DNA of 64,000 bases from Schizochytrium sp. TIO01 (GCA_004764695.1 SMSO01000034.1:4534501-4598500); one strand, 5' to 3'; positions 12,136 to 23,991 are shown, counted from the stretch's first letter. The notes: generated from the sequence alone by a model not told the origin. Program-made: numbers and translations.

Positions 12136-13215
12136 TTATTCTTGAACCGTGAATCGGCCTGCGCGGACTACACGTTTGATTGAGAGGCGTTGACCCAAAG
12201 ATTTGCGCCAGCTTTTGCGCGAAGAAGGATTTGAGCCGGAGGATGAAGTGGATGCTTCTGAGATGCTACCACGCCCGGGAAGATCTTCTTGACCCTGAGG
12301 CTGGACAGGTGCATCTTCAGCTGGCTCATCGCCGTGAAACCCAATCACGTTGACTAACTCACCGTCCTCATACTGAACGTCACGCCAAGGCTGTCCTTCA
12401 TCATTATATTCCGTACCATTTCCGCAGCGAAGGCCACATGAATATTCACCCTCATACTTGAGAGTTCCATCCGCTCGGAATGACTTTCCCATACCATGAC
12501 GTTGGTCATAACGGTAATGGCCCTCAAACCGAGCGCCATTTGCTGAGTAGTAAATGCCTGCACCTGCGAAGTAATCGTTCTCAAACATACCCTCATAGCG
12601 GTCTCCGTTGCGGAAATAGTATGTTCCACGTCCGTGCATCTTGCCAAAGAGAACGGTGCCAATGTACTTTATGTCTCCATTGGGATAGTACAAAGTGCGG
12701 TCGATGGCGTCCCAGTCAACTGGAGCCTCAACAAAGCTCTGTTTGGCGCGTCGACGACGAACGTGACCATTTTCAAGATATGCTTTGTGCTCTTCATAGC
12801 AATGCACGATTTCCGAGACATCTGCGTCTCCCGTGAAATCAAGAACTTGGCTTTCGAGCTTGTTAGCTTCGATAAAGTCAGCGTATGGGCTCCCCTCCTC
12901 GAGGAGCTCAGGCTCTAGGAATACCAGAAGGATGCCAGCGCTTCCGAGCGAGCGGTGTGCATAGTTCCATTCATGTGAGCACCAGCTGAGGCGATTGCTG
13001 TCGTCAGTGAGCAATTGATCAATATAGCTCATGGTCAAGAAACAAATGACCATGTCGCATTCATCAATATGGTTTGTGAGAGACTCCATGATGTCTCCAG
13101 CCACCCGGTGCTCCTCAAAGCATGTGCCAATGCCACCCTCCATGAGCTCATAATTGATCGATGCAACACGATCAAGTGTATCTTCTTTCCAATCATAACT
13201 TAAGAAAAGACTCAT
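12136..13215 (-). CDS. TIR domain plus MORN-repeat protein
   Basis: Single-exon gene for a 359-aa soluble protein without signal peptide or membrane segment. Residues 1 to about 125 form a TIR domain: it opens with FLSYDWKED, has a BB-loop region FEEHRVAGDIMESLTNHID and a strand DMVICFLTMSYI. The motif SWCSHEWNYAHR carries Cys79 and Glu82; this Glu aligns with the catalytic glutamate of NAD-cleaving TIR domains (SARM1 type), so NADase activity is possible but not shown. Residues about 178-290 hold around five MORN repeats (YIGTVLFGKMHGRGTYYF, YEGMFENDYFAGAGIYY, FEGHYRYDQRHGMGKSF, YEGEYSCGLRCGNGTEY), which in other proteins bind membranes or scaffold partners. The C-terminus (about 310-359) is Ser- and basic-rich. 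The start is an ATG with no upstream in-frame alternative. Function in the cell is unknown. Confidence 0.85.
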   Translation of the reverse strand: MSLFLSYDWKEDTLDRVASINYELMEGGIGTCFEEHRVAGDIMESLTNHIDECDMVICFLTMSYIDQLLTDDSNRLSWCSHEWNYAHRSLGSAGILLVFLEPELLEEGSPYADFIEANKLESQVLDFTGDADVSEIVHCYEEHKAYLENGHVRRRRAKQSFVEAPVDWDAIDRTLYYPNGDIKYIGTVLFGKMHGRGTYYFRNGDRYEGMFENDYFAGAGIYYSANGARFEGHYRYDQRHGMGKSFRADGTLKYEGEYSCGLRCGNGTEYNDEGQPWRDVQYEDGELVNVIGFHGDEPAEDAPVQPQGQEDLPGRGSISEASTSSSGSNPSSRKSWRKSLGQRLSIKRVVRAGRFTVQE

Positions 13216-13889
13216 TTTGCCTGTGCGAGATGTCTTTGCTTGCTTACTTGGTTGGTTGCTTGTTTGCTCGGACCTTTATTCGGCCTCTCAGATGATTCGT
13301 GCTCTGCTTCTACTCTACTTCGATGTCTTGATGGCTTCTGTGTCGATGCAGGAGGGAAGTATTGTTGTTTGCTTGGACCTTGCGCACCAGATGAGGATGG
13401 CCAATTTAGGTTTTGCTTTGCATGCTAGGCTGCCTCGAGTCGAGAACCCCAACTCCACCCGGGGCTTTGTATTTTTCAACTTGGTAGATGTGCTTTAGTA
13501 CCCGAACAACTCTTTTAACGATTCTCGTACGTCCAGCTACGTCATTATTCAGAGGCTCTTCCTTTAATCCTCCTACTCACTTCAGTGAAAACTCACGTGA
13601 AAACATTTATATCTTGAAACGTGTTCTAATTTCACAACTCAAAGTACGGGAAAGTGTCGAGGCTTTTGGAGCAGCCTTGATTTCCATAAGTTTTAGGAGC
13701 ACTTGCTTGAGCGCTCTGGGCTGCTCCTTTCGTCTGGCCCTTAAAAACCATCCAGAGCTGGCTGCAGCAGCAGCAGCAGCAGCAGGTGTCACGGACGCCT
13801 CGATCCTGCGCGGGAACTCTATTCTCTGCGCAGCTGCGAGGTAAAGCACAAGTCGAGCTGGGATGTGAAGGCCGGACACCAGTTACAAG

Positions 13890-13912
13890 GTGAGTGAGTG
13901 AGTGAGTGAGTG
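13890..13912. repeat. (GTGA)n microsatellite
   Basis: Perfect tetranucleotide repeat of about 5.5 units in non-coding DNA upstream of the TIR-MORN gene. Confidence 0.9.
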
Positions 13913-15063
13913 TGTGCCCCTTTAAGGGTTCTAAAATGTAATACAGTCGGTGCTAGCAAACGCTAGCTTGGTCCTATACGCAGGGGCCGAGTACAAGAGC
14001 TTCTCTTTCTTTTAGTCTCAGTGAGATTCGCTTGGCACAGAGATGTTCTTTGTGGAGCTCAGACTACGTAACCAATTTTTGCGGCTCGTTTGGCGTTACG
14101 GGGACCTTTGGCTTGACCCAGAGACGAGTGCCTTTATAATGGATGCAACTGCAGCATCTTTGTCCATTCTAATAGTTTTAGGCACCTGGTACTATTTATT
14201 CCTTTTGGTCTTGTTTTTTGGGCCTGGTTTAGCAGACTTTGGTAGACTTTGGAAAACGCGGACGGGAACTTATTGGGCGAAGGTTTGGAACTTGGAGGGA
14301 GAACTTGAAGAACCTCGAAGTCTTCAACTTGATCTTACAGTTTGCTCGAAGCGGTGAGAAGTCGAGGACCGACTTACAGTGAGACTGTCAGCACTCGAAG
14401 GGATTAAGGATTCTGCAGAGTAGAACTCGCCCAAGATCTCAGAGTACAGATGCAACTGCTTCAGATAGAAATCTTCAACAGCCCTGCGTTGATAAACATG
14501 ACAGATCATGAAGACATAGCCCGGCTATGTCCTCTTTTAGGCCTACAAGTATCTTTGCAAGTTATTAGCGATGAAATTTGTCATGTGAAGGTTTCCACAA
14601 CCACCATCACTATAATCTTCCCAGGACAAAGCCGTCTTATTCTTCAAGTTAACTTACATGTAGTCATGAAGAGACCAAGAGCAGCGTGTGGTTTCAATCC
14701 TTAAATCTCCCACAATCCCCCGTTAAAAGGTCGGCCATGATTGTTCTCGAGTGAGCGATTTCCAAGTCCCAATCTAAAAGCGGATTGCACTACTGGGTCC
14801 TAGGAAATGCATGAAACAAAGCCTCCATCGAAGGCAGTTCTTGCCACAATGCCCCCTTCGCGAGTGCTAGATTCCCTCCAAGCATCCTCGGACCTTCACT
14901 TTTGCAAGACTCTCCAGGTTAGCATGGAATTTGTGACATTTGAGCTAACCTAGAAACAGAAAAGTTAAGTTGTCTCGTTTTCAACCCAAACTTTAGTTGT
15001 GAAAATTTACTATCTCTCTCTCGAACGTAGCAGCAGTTAGGCAGTGCTTAGTAGACAGGCCGG

Positions 15064-15091
15064 GTAGGTACCAGAATACTTAAGTACCTAC
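15064..15091. repeat. Inverted repeat GTAGGTAC / GTACCTAC
   Basis: Two 8-bp arms in perfect inverted orientation (15064-15071 and 15084-15091), separated by 12 bases. The same 8-mer recurs in other intergenic regions of the window. Confidence 0.75.
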
Positions 15092-15186
15092 TTCTCCATA
15101 ACTGCTGACATTCTGGGAGCAGGTTCTTCTTTTTGCACGCCAAAACTCTACTCACAACTGAAGATCGATTGCAGCAATGCTGCCCT

Positions 15187-15240
15187 GAACTTGAACTTGA
15201 ACTTGAACTTGAACTTGAACTTGAACTTGAACTTGAGCTT
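15187..15240. repeat. GAACTT hexanucleotide array
   Basis: Eight perfect GAACTT units followed by one GAGCTT. Because the unit is six bases it stays open in several frames (Glu-Leu, Asn-Leu, Gln-Val on the reverse), which produces spurious open frames on both strands. The same ACTTGAA word is common in nearby non-coding DNA. Confidence 0.95.
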
Positions 15241-17432
15241 GTCTACCATTTGCCACGGCTTGGACAGCTCCAGCGTCTCGAAAAATCTTCATCACTTGAA
15301 GTGGATCATCCAAGATTTCATTCATCCTCATCGTCAAAGTTCCCTCTTTTTCGACAACCAAAACTTACAAAACCAGTATCTGCGCCACTCCTATAGTAAA
15401 CGGTATACAGGCCTTACAAGTCTCGTTCATGGCACCGCTGAACTTTCAGAACCCAGCGGGAACCTCTTCTGCACGTCATGGCAACTCGAAGGTCCAAAGA
15501 TAGAGCTACCCAATTTTTCCATGAAAAAGGCAAAAGACTCAGAACTAATAGGTCGAAGATGAGGATTCTGGCACATTGCAATCAAGACGAAGGCGCATTT
15601 CCGTGGGTCTTGACGGCGCGATTGAAGCACCCATACGAAGGAACTGACCAACCTCCACAGAGAAGAGGAGCTTTTGTCAGCTGACCCAATTAACAGCAGC
15701 AGAAACTGCAGAAGTAGCAGCCTCTGCGTACCTATTCGTGTCTAAGTTTGCAATAGCGCTGGCGAGTGAATACGAGGGTCTGGTGAGGTACAAGCCACCC
15801 TCGTTGCGCACACCACCAGACCGAGAGTGGTGTTGGTTTGGCCAGGTACTATTATTGTTTACTGTAGACGTGGTCCTACTTGGCACCTGAGGAAGGTATA
15901 TCAGAAGTGGCGCACGTCAAGATATTGAAGGGCTGCTTCTTGAAGCTGGATGAAAGTTCAAGCCCAAGTGCTGTCAATTCGCTGTTGGGGTTAACTGGCT
16001 GACAAGTGACTGCTGTTTCACGCGTAGGCCATACTCCGAAAGCTCTGCACTGTCGGACAAGGGTGCCTGAGAAAGTTCTGTTTCGTGTAAACGGAGAGCG
16101 ACTGCACTTGATATCCTATTACGTGAAATTAATCGCTACCTAACTCAGGGTTTGTTTGCATGGACGTTGCTAAGACTGCGAAGATAGGTTTATATATCAT
16201 ATTGCTTCTGCATCTCAACTCGGGTCGAGGAAGAGTTTGGAGATCTTGTTCATCTTACCGAATGCTGAATATGCAGTTCGTTCACGATCACGACTCGCGA
16301 TACTGATCTTGAAGAAGGTTATGAGCTTGCAGTCATAGCTTCTATCGCAACGACGACCTGCTGCTTCAACTCTCCTCGACGCTGGTCAGGCAATGCAATG
16401 CCTTGAAAGAAACTCGCCACATTAGCGACTGCGCAGGAGTTGAATCTTGGAAGCAGGCACGTCTACGCTAGCAGTCACTAGGTCGTCGATAATACATTCC
16501 TAGTACTTACAGCAGCGCTCTTATTCTCATCACGAGGCGGGGTTCTTCGTAAAGGTAGAATCGTGATGGAGAGGGTCTAAAGTTGCTGGGAACCGGCTGT
16601 ATGTTATCGTGGTTCGACTTGAAGAACCAGCTGAGCTTGAAGAAAGAGTGGCCTGGTGAGAACAGTCGTAGTAGAGTACTGCTAAGGTTTCTGCCGATTG
16701 CATCTGGCGGGACTGAACCAACTGGTTTAAGCCGGGATTCTCTGTAAACAGAATTCCGACTTGGAGGTGGTACAGATGAGACTGCTAGTAGGATCGAAGA
16801 AGCTGACTGTCCTGACTCACAGGGGAAATACTCGCTAGTGTAGCAACGACGACGTCCTACCTTGAGCTGGCAGTTTTGCCTGAACTCACACCCGCCGAGT
16901 TCTCGCAGAACTTTCAGAGGAAATATCTGATATCACGTCTCGGTTTGCAGATGCTTTGGGGCTCGAACTGGCAGTGGTGCTGCTCATGATAAAAGAAAGT
17001 GAACTGGTAGTGGGAACCTAGAGCTGAACACCTACGTTGCTGCATCTGCACAATGGGTTTACAGAGATGGAAGCTGCTTCGAAAGAGGAACTAAAGACAA
17101 GAAAACAAGACTCACCTTGAGCAATGCTGCTCACTGATGGAAAAAATAACAGGATGCAAGCGTAAACCACCCTATATACACATGCGCTGCGCTAGTCAAC
17201 GATCAGATTATAAAGCTCTTTGATTTAGATTATATGATGTTCACAACTCTAAATTTTGTCTTGTCAAAAAGAATGATATCGGCCATATTGATTTGGAAAA
17301 TGATTAGAACAATAGGAAAACAGCATGTTTCTCTGATTTGAGGATAAATTTTAATGGTGGTCAATAGTGTCGCTAAGCCGAAGACTTTCTTTGAATGAAA
17401 GGCATATATATGTTGTACTTGTCTATGTTGTG

Positions 17433-18542
17433 TTATGACACCGAGTGTGCTTTGGGGTCAATGTATGAAAGAGGTGTAGATGTTTGGGAATCGGCCCGGA
17501 AAATAATCGATGCGGATCTCAAATCCGTAGGGAAACTTGATACTGCAGGCTCGACTTGCATGTTGCGCATATACTTTGGCTTGTGCATCCTTTCGCTTCT
17601 GTAGAATAGATAGATTGTAAGAATAGCGAATGCGCAGAGAAAATGCCAAAATGCATTGAATTGGAAAAAATTGTCTGGATCACAGTATTTGAGCGATTCT
17701 CCTACATTTAACATCGCGAAGCCAAGGCCGAGACCAAACCCTGAGATAAAGATGTTCCGCCAGGCGCGGAAAAAGATGCGATCTGGTTGCCCTCGCCGCA
17801 AAAGTCCACGGCGTATGCATGCTAGAAAGAAAAAGCCTAAAGCTGCTGCAATCTGGCCGTACATGAGGTTTTTGACTGTGATGCTAAGATTATAAAATGT
17901 CATGATAAAGGTCAAAATCACAACAAGAAGGAAAATCGCGAGACGAATTGGAATGAGAAGATCGCGTGGCATATCGGGGTTGAAAATCATCATAAAGCTC
18001 CCGGCAATGACAAAATTGAGGGTGGCAAAGACACCGCCAACATCAAGTTGCTCGGTCAGTTTAGTATTGTGTGCGTAGTACATAAATGAAAAACTGCCAA
18101 AGAGAAAGGATGAAGTGCCATACAGCAAACTGTACAATGGACAAAGAATGGTGTGGTTCTCGATATTAAAAGGCGCGTCGTCAGGAGCTGCGAAGAACGA
18201 GCCTACGCGAACGCGATCAGCGAGACCACAAAGTATTGCGAATAAACCAACAACACAAAAACCAAGGTTCGACATACTATTGATTGGCAGCTCCATCAAA
18301 GCATTTTCTTGAAATGTTTCGCAGTACTCCTCTGATGCACTGGCATTACGTGCTTCACCCCAGAAGCTGGACTGCCAGTGCCTGTCAGTACAGGATTCTG
18401 ATGCTTCGCATATTTTCAGCCATGCAATTGTAGACGCTAAAGCAAGACCTTCAATAGTAAGCACTGCGAGATCCCCCGCTCTTGTAAATGGCCATGCAAC
18501 TCGCGATTGGACGACTTCTTCTGGGGTCCTTATGAACTTCAT
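17433..18542 (-). CDS. Alkaline-ceramidase-like (CREST) multipass membrane protein
   Basis: Predicted 369-aa membrane protein with about seven hydrophobic segments. The layout resembles the alkaline ceramidase/CREST superfamily, zinc-dependent hydrolases that cleave amide bonds of ceramides in ER or Golgi membranes. Visible marks are a Cys-Glu pair ahead of ELPINSMSNLGF (family pattern: E, N, SN), a GTSSFLFGSFSFMYYAH segment followed by LD, and near the C-terminus FNAFWHFLCA, where the family has its last two His. Only one His is evident there and the first may be Asn, so the zinc site may be incomplete. The open frame continues upstream to a GTG at 18719. I chose the first ATG (18542), but a 5' exon or longer N-terminus is possible. 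The C-terminal 45 residues look cytosolic. Family call is moderate; substrate unknown. Confidence 0.6.
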   Translation of the reverse strand: MKFIRTPEEVVQSRVAWPFTRAGDLAVLTIEGLALASTIAWLKICEASESCTDRHWQSSFWGEARNASASEEYCETFQENALMELPINSMSNLGFCVVGLFAILCGLADRVRVGSFFAAPDDAPFNIENHTILCPLYSLLYGTSSFLFGSFSFMYYAHNTKLTEQLDVGGVFATLNFVIAGSFMMIFNPDMPRDLLIPIRLAIFLLVVILTFIMTFYNLSITVKNLMYGQIAAALGFFFLACIRRGLLRRGQPDRIFFRAWRNIFISGFGLGLGFAMLNVGESLKYCDPDNFFQFNAFWHFLCAFAILTIYLFYRSERMHKPKYMRNMQVEPAVSSFPTDLRSASIIFRADSQTSTPLSYIDPKAHSVS

Positions 18543-20439
18543 GGCTGCTTGAAGCACGTGGCCCAATCCTATATAAAGAAGGTCTTTACACCGCACCCAA
18601 AGGAACCAAAGACTCCCTTCTGTGGCGATCTTTAACCTAGCCACGTTGCAGGATGATATAGTTCGGGTTCTGCTTCTCTCGACGTTCGACTTGCCGGACT
18701 CGGACTCAGAATTGAGCACGTCCCTGCTGAAAGACGGAACCTTGCCTAGCTAACTTTCACGTGCTAAGTACCTACTACTTCCTCTGAAGTACCCACACTT
18801 CTACCTTCAACTACTACTAAGGTTTAATAAATAAAGAGTGTAGTAGCCCAGGTTAAACATTTCAGGACCAGTCCAGCTCCGGGCTGCTGCATCTAGTCTC
18901 CATCTTCAATCAATCCTCTGCCTGCGTCTTTGTCAACTCTCCTGCTGTGAAAGATCCTAGGTAGGTACTTACCATCGGGTGTCTAAATCTCTCGCTTAGA
19001 ACACCAATATAAGGGCTGATAAACATTCAACGTAGAAAATCACAACAGAGGCCTAGTGCAATTTTATAATAGTTGGACTAAAGTACCTACCTAGGTATAT
19101 ATGCTAGGTGTAAAAATGTAAAATAGAGTGGCTTCTTCCACCCACTTGGATTGAACCTGCGGAATCTGCAACTTGCAAGATAGACTTGCCCCGACAAACC
19201 AATTGAAGCGCTATGGCACAGGAAGTCATACAAGCTGGTCTTTGGTCATGAAATAAAGTTTCAAGGGAATGCCTACCAGTTCTTTCGGTGCCAAGCGAGC
19301 ACTGGACTTTTCCATGGATGTAAATAAATCTCCGTGTGCACTACTAGTTCTATGATGATGGTACTTGGCATCAATCTGAAATTCAGCTCAGCTGGTTTTT
19401 CGCTAAACATTCTGTACTTTCAAGTCAAGTTCCCCATTTGTCGAAATCCAGCGAGGCGCTAAATTACAGACGTGTGCCCAGCAACTTGAAGAGAGGTAAA
19501 GTAGTGATGAAAGACATTGGAAGGGCTGCCTCGACAATTGCAGTTTCCAGCATGACTATTCAAAAACAATGCGTAGAGATGGTGGGTGAGACAATTGCAA
19601 GATAGCAGGGCCTCAGTAGAGATACCCATGAACGATACCTGGATGCTACAAACATCAGACCTATAATAAATGGTATGGATAGATAGATGTAAATAAAATT
19701 GTATGAATCGGACTTCTCTCGTTCGCGAAAAAAAAAGCTAATGTTAAGCATATCGAGATGAACTTGCACAAAGAGGTAACTGAGCAGGCTTTCATCGAAC
19801 TCCCACAATGAGTTTGTGTACAGTTTGTGTGCCCCTCAGAATCAAGATATATCTTCCTTACTTTAAAAGACGAAAATTATTTTGTCTTTCTCCAAGCAGC
19901 ACCATCAACTGCAGACTTTGGTTACGAATGTTATATAAAAAAAACGTGAACTTATGTTATAGTTTGCGAATGGACGTTGTATAGACAAGAGCTACGAAGG
20001 TAGCCCACAACAAAGGAAGACGAAGACTTTTGCTCCTTTCTTTTTTATTGAAGTTGAGAATATCAATCAGGAGAGAGATTTGAGAGGGTGAATTATTCTA
20101 CCCAATCCATAATAGATATAGAATTTACTCCTGATAAATATGTTTGTCTCCGTCACCGTCAAGCACCTTTGCAGCCTCGCATTTGATAACTAACACGCGA
20201 GTGCTTTTCTAAAGACACGTTACTTTCAAAGAATCACGGGTCTTCCATATGTGGCATGGGGTAACACAAGCGTGTGCTGTAGATGCAATAAAAAGCTTCA
20301 AAAAGAAGAAGAAGTAGAAAGGAGGGGTGAAAAGAGTACGAGTAGAGATCAGATATGCAATATAGGCCACGATAGAAGCAAAAGCTAAACATGCACCAAT
20401 GAGCGCCACTGATCCCTAAAAGAACTTGATACAAGAAAT
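18543..20439. other. Intergenic region
   Basis: About 1.9 kb, AT-rich. It includes several copies of the GTAGGTAC/GTACCTAC word (near 18768, 18961 and 19084) and a perfect palindrome TACCTAGGTA at 19088-19097. No open frame or RNA gene can be supported. Confidence 0.45.
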
Positions 20440-21564
20440 CTAAACGCGGGCTGTAGCGCTCGTAGACTCCAGATCAGCCTCCGCATCATCGTTACGGTAC
20501 GAGTGTAGAGGGGGGAGGTCGATTTCGAGCGCATCTCCACTTGTTAGGCTTGTGCGGCTAGAGCAACGGTCGTCGGGTTTGGGGACAGGGAGGTAGCCAT
20601 CGCTGCTTTCATCATCATCGTCGATCTTGTGTTCCTTCGTGGTAAGCACAAGCATGCCGCTGAGTGTCACGAGGGTTCCAATGATGAAGAAGGTCATTTG
20701 AAGAGTCGAAAGGTCCTTCCATTCACCAAAATATACAAGACCTCCAGTGACCCCCGAGATGATCCAATAGCTCTGGTAAACAGGGACAACCAACAGAGAG
20801 TCGTAGCGTTTCAGTCCGCCGTTGAGGAAGGTAATTTGAGTGATAAGGCAGATTGCCAAGAGGACAATGATAATGTAGGTTTCAATATGAGTGAAGACAT
20901 CATCGCCATGGGTTGCATCCTTGATCAGCTCCATTGTGCTCTTTGCAAAAAGCACACTTTGACCACCAACAATGCCAGCAAATCCAGCATATCCGATCAT
21001 TTCGCAGGTTTTCTTCTGCTGGGCGTTCAAGGGAGCCTTGCTCCAGCTCGCAAACTGAATGAATCCGTAATGCAATGCTAGAAGGACAGGGACGAGGACG
21101 GCGTAAATGTACATGCGCGTCTCGTTATAGAGCTCAAGAAGGGTTTCAAAGGGATACTCTTTCTCTTCATGGTTTGCAAAGACAACAGTGAGAGCAGTTC
21201 CGAAGAAGATGAGGCAGACAGCCTTAATATCTGTAGACGTGTGCTGTTCGTCAAGCATCCAGTTCGCCATGCCAAGGTTCCATATAAGTGAGAGAGCGGC
21301 AAGGGGAGCAAGCAGACTCTGTGGCGCTAGGCCAAAGGCGACGAAATCAATAATACTGCCCACTAGGACGCAGGTAAATCCCATGACCCATCGCGGTTGT
21401 TGCCAAGGGTTCACGTTGGCATTCTGAGGCAAGCACAATGAGTACTTTTGCATGTTCAGGCCGAGGCATGTCACAAATGATGCTGCCACTGCCAGAACAA
21501 CGCCCATGGCCACTACGAAGCCATCGCTCAGCATACGATAGTCCAATCCATCGCTCCACGACAT
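20440..21564 (-). CDS. NIPA-type magnesium transporter (copy 1)
   Basis: A 374-aa membrane protein of the NIPA/DUF803 family (Mg2+ transporters within the drug/metabolite transporter superfamily). It has about nine hydrophobic segments. Recognisable family stretches are LGLNMQKYSL, GLAPQSLLAPLAALSLIWN, GGQSVLFAKSTMELI, ITQITFLNGGLKRYDSL and PVYQSYWIISGVTGGLVYFGEW. The C-terminal 65 residues are acidic and Ser-rich, probably cytosolic. Single exon with an ATG start. It is closely related to the gene at 32.1 kb: the same motifs appear in the same order, but that copy has an intron inside the YQSYW codon run where this one has none. Confidence 0.9.
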   Translation of the reverse strand: MSWSDGLDYRMLSDGFVVAMGVVLAVAASFVTCLGLNMQKYSLCLPQNANVNPWQQPRWVMGFTCVLVGSIIDFVAFGLAPQSLLAPLAALSLIWNLGMANWMLDEQHTSTDIKAVCLIFFGTALTVVFANHEEKEYPFETLLELYNETRMYIYAVLVPVLLALHYGFIQFASWSKAPLNAQQKKTCEMIGYAGFAGIVGGQSVLFAKSTMELIKDATHGDDVFTHIETYIIIVLLAICLITQITFLNGGLKRYDSLLVVPVYQSYWIISGVTGGLVYFGEWKDLSTLQMTFFIIGTLVTLSGMLVLTTKEHKIDDDDESSDGYLPVPKPDDRCSSRTSLTSGDALEIDLPPLHSYRNDDAEADLESTSATARV

Positions 21565-23374
21565 CGTGCCTAGGGTTTCTGCTTCTCACTCAGTTCGTCC
21601 CCTGCAGTGATTCTGTGTTTGCTTTTGCTGGCTTGCTAAAAAAAGATGTCAAGTCAAGTCGGCGTGCGCCACACCAAAGTTAGTTACTCTCTGTCTCACC
21701 GTGTGTAACTCCCACAAAAGAGAGACCAAATCGAGGATGCGCTCTTGTTTTTTTGGTGTCGCACACAAAACTACGATTTGGTTTTTCCTGTTTCTGCAAA
21801 CTGCGCGGGCAGGTGAGACTTTGCCTGGGTTTAGTTTCACGCAATCACTTCTTGGAGAAAGAAAATGAGAAAGACCTCGTCTGCTTTGCCAGCTGTCGTC
21901 GCACACGTACGAGCACGCGCGTTACAAAGGCCGTGGGAAGGAAGTTTGGGAACCAGCGATAGGGTAAACTCTATCTACCTATTAAGCAGCACCACTTACC
22001 AATATCAGGAGTGAATTCGCCAATTCGTCCTCGTACCTACAGAATTCCACCTTGCTGCTGTGAAATGCAAAGCAAATCAGTCGCAAGCCTCTACAAATAA
22101 AGAAACACCAATCACTCCAGACAATGCAATCAAAAGCTTATTCGTCTCGTTGCACAAGTTGGAGGTAACAATCACTAGCCAGCACAGCGATTTTGGGGAA
22201 GTAAGAAGGTACCTTTGCAATTGCAAATATAAAGAGCTCAATGAGATGAGATGAACTCTCCCAGTCGCTTCAACTAAGCCCAAAATACCGCGTGGATGCT
22301 AAAAGCGGCTTGAATTGAATTACGCTAAACAGGCTGAATTGAAGTAAGTGACTATTTGCAATAGGCAATTGAAAAGGAAGCTCCAAGGTCACTCAGGCCA
22401 GCTCCCGGAGATGATAGTTGGCAACACCGTTTCGATTTTACGCTCGTTTCTCACGCCAAGGAGACGAGCTTCTTCGCCGGGTCGGTTTCGAGCTTGCGAG
22501 TTCTCAGTTGATGGTATTTGTACGTGTCCTTTCAAGAGTAGCTAGGTCAGTACCAAGGAAGGAGAAACCCAGAAGAAGAAAGATGAAAGAAGGTCCGATC
22601 GCCTTCGACGTGCGGCCTTGACGCACGATGAGTTTCGCAGCGGAGGTCCCTGCCGCGGTCGCACGAGGGTGGAGGGTGAGAGGGGGAGTTTGATTGAGGT
22701 GCCGCACGTCTGCCGGTCGTCAGGGAACGGCGCGCAGAGCGAGGGCCGGGAGAAGGGTCAATGAATGAATGAATGAACGTCTGTCTCTCTGTCTGGCTCA
22801 GAGAAGGAAGCAGAAAGAAAACTTTTTCATAACTTTTCAGAAACAATCAATCATTGATCATCATATTACTAACTCGAAAAGAAAGGAAAAAAGAATTCCT
22901 TAGAAATCATGGCGTTTCCTCTATGCGAAAACGATCTGTCCTTCAGCGCAGTTTCAATCAAATTATCCTATAATATCCCCCACAGGCACCACATGGCACC
23001 GCCGCAACATGAGGGGTCTCCAACGTACAGAGGCAGGGTATAATTATTTGTTGATATGGAAGGAAGGTGTCCCGGGTGGTTTGCTGGAGAACGCACACTT
23101 TTGGTCATTGATGGCGCAAGAAGACTACGGATAAAACTTGTATGAATGGCCTTGAAAGGTGGGTAATAGGGAGAATAGAGAGCGGAGAAGGGCGGCTAAG
23201 GTGCGCGATAGGATGGGAGCGGCTGCGCAGAGGAAGATACGAGTTTTATGAGGAGAGGCCGATGAATTCTGAAGCTAAGCTGGCGAGGTGGAGAAGAGTT
23301 TTGACTGGATAAGCAATTTGGCAGACTCGGGAGAAACGCAAAGCCTTGTGCCAAAGTTGAAGATGCTCTGCAGA

Positions 23375-23405
23375 GACTCGACTCGACTCGACTCGCTCTC
23401 GACTC
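23375..23405. repeat. GACTC pentanucleotide run
   Basis: About four tandem GACTC units followed by a degenerate one. Confidence 0.8.
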
Positions 23406-23649
23406 TGGCAGTGATGTGTGTGCTACGGGCAAAGGGAAAACATGGACTGAGTACTGAGTCTGCTGCAGGAACAATGGCGTCAGATGCGTTTTCTCAAGGC
23501 TGAACATGAGAGATATAAAGTGTGGTATTGCCCGCCTTGTCAGCTTTTTGGATGCCAAGGTAGTGGGATTATCAGTAACGAATAGTAAGGTTTTATGGCA
23601 GAGGAATCCGAAGGATGCATTTCCGATGATGGGGAGGGCTCAGCGATGA

Positions 23650-23991
23650 ATGACCTCCTCGATACAATATGTAAACGATATTTTAAAGATGGAAGAACTC
23701 TCAAGTTCAGGATTTGCATTGCGCGAGAAATACGTTGAGGAACTATCAGACCGCCACAACCTTTTCAGCGAGAGGCAAAGCTCTTTTGACGCGTTCATCA
23801 CGATAGTAATTGAGGGGCGCAAAATATCAAACAAGTTTTACAAATGTTGTTTGGTCGAGCGTCCGACGACCTTTTACTTTTTCTATTTTATTGAAGTTGG
23901 CGTTTCACAGGGAAAGCTCAAGGCCGATTCATGTATTGTCCTCGTTAATCTGAAGGAGACTGTAGAGTATGTCAAGCTTGAAAAAACATGA
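23650..23991 (+). CDS. Small hypothetical ORF, doubtful
   Basis: 113-codon frame with an ATG start in the repeat-rich desert. The translation is mixed charged/hydrophobic with no domain, signal peptide or repeat I recognise. It is somewhat long for chance at this base composition, but nothing else supports it. Confidence 0.15.
   Translation: MTSSIQYVNDILKMEELSSSGFALREKYVEELSDRHNLFSERQSSFDAFITIVIEGRKISNKFYKCCLVERPTTFYFFYFIEVGVSQGKLKADSCIVLVNLKETVEYVKLEKT

Larger units (their letters stand above)
13216..17432. other. Long intergenic region with small repeats
   Basis: About 4.2 kb with no gene I can support. It contains a (CAG)7 run near 13763-13785, a GTGA array at 13890-13912, a GAACTT hexamer array at 15187-15240 and an inverted repeat at 15064-15091. 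The longest ATG frame (14043-14357, 104 codons) encodes one hydrophobic helix but has no recognisable domain. From 15.9 to 17.1 kb the sequence is GC-neutral and full of short CTTGAAG-like words, without long frames. Confidence 0.45.

Noticed and set aside
14043-14357. 104-codon membrane-type ORF
   Set aside because: Only one hydrophobic segment and no recognisable family; length is within chance expectation for this composition.
15133-15562. Glu-Leu and Asn-Leu repeat proteins
   Set aside because: Products of the GAACTT array read in different frames; no start context or domain beyond it.
15900-17100. Possible mobile-element remnant
   Set aside because: No long frame, terminal repeat, target duplication or known transposase/reverse transcriptase motif could be found.
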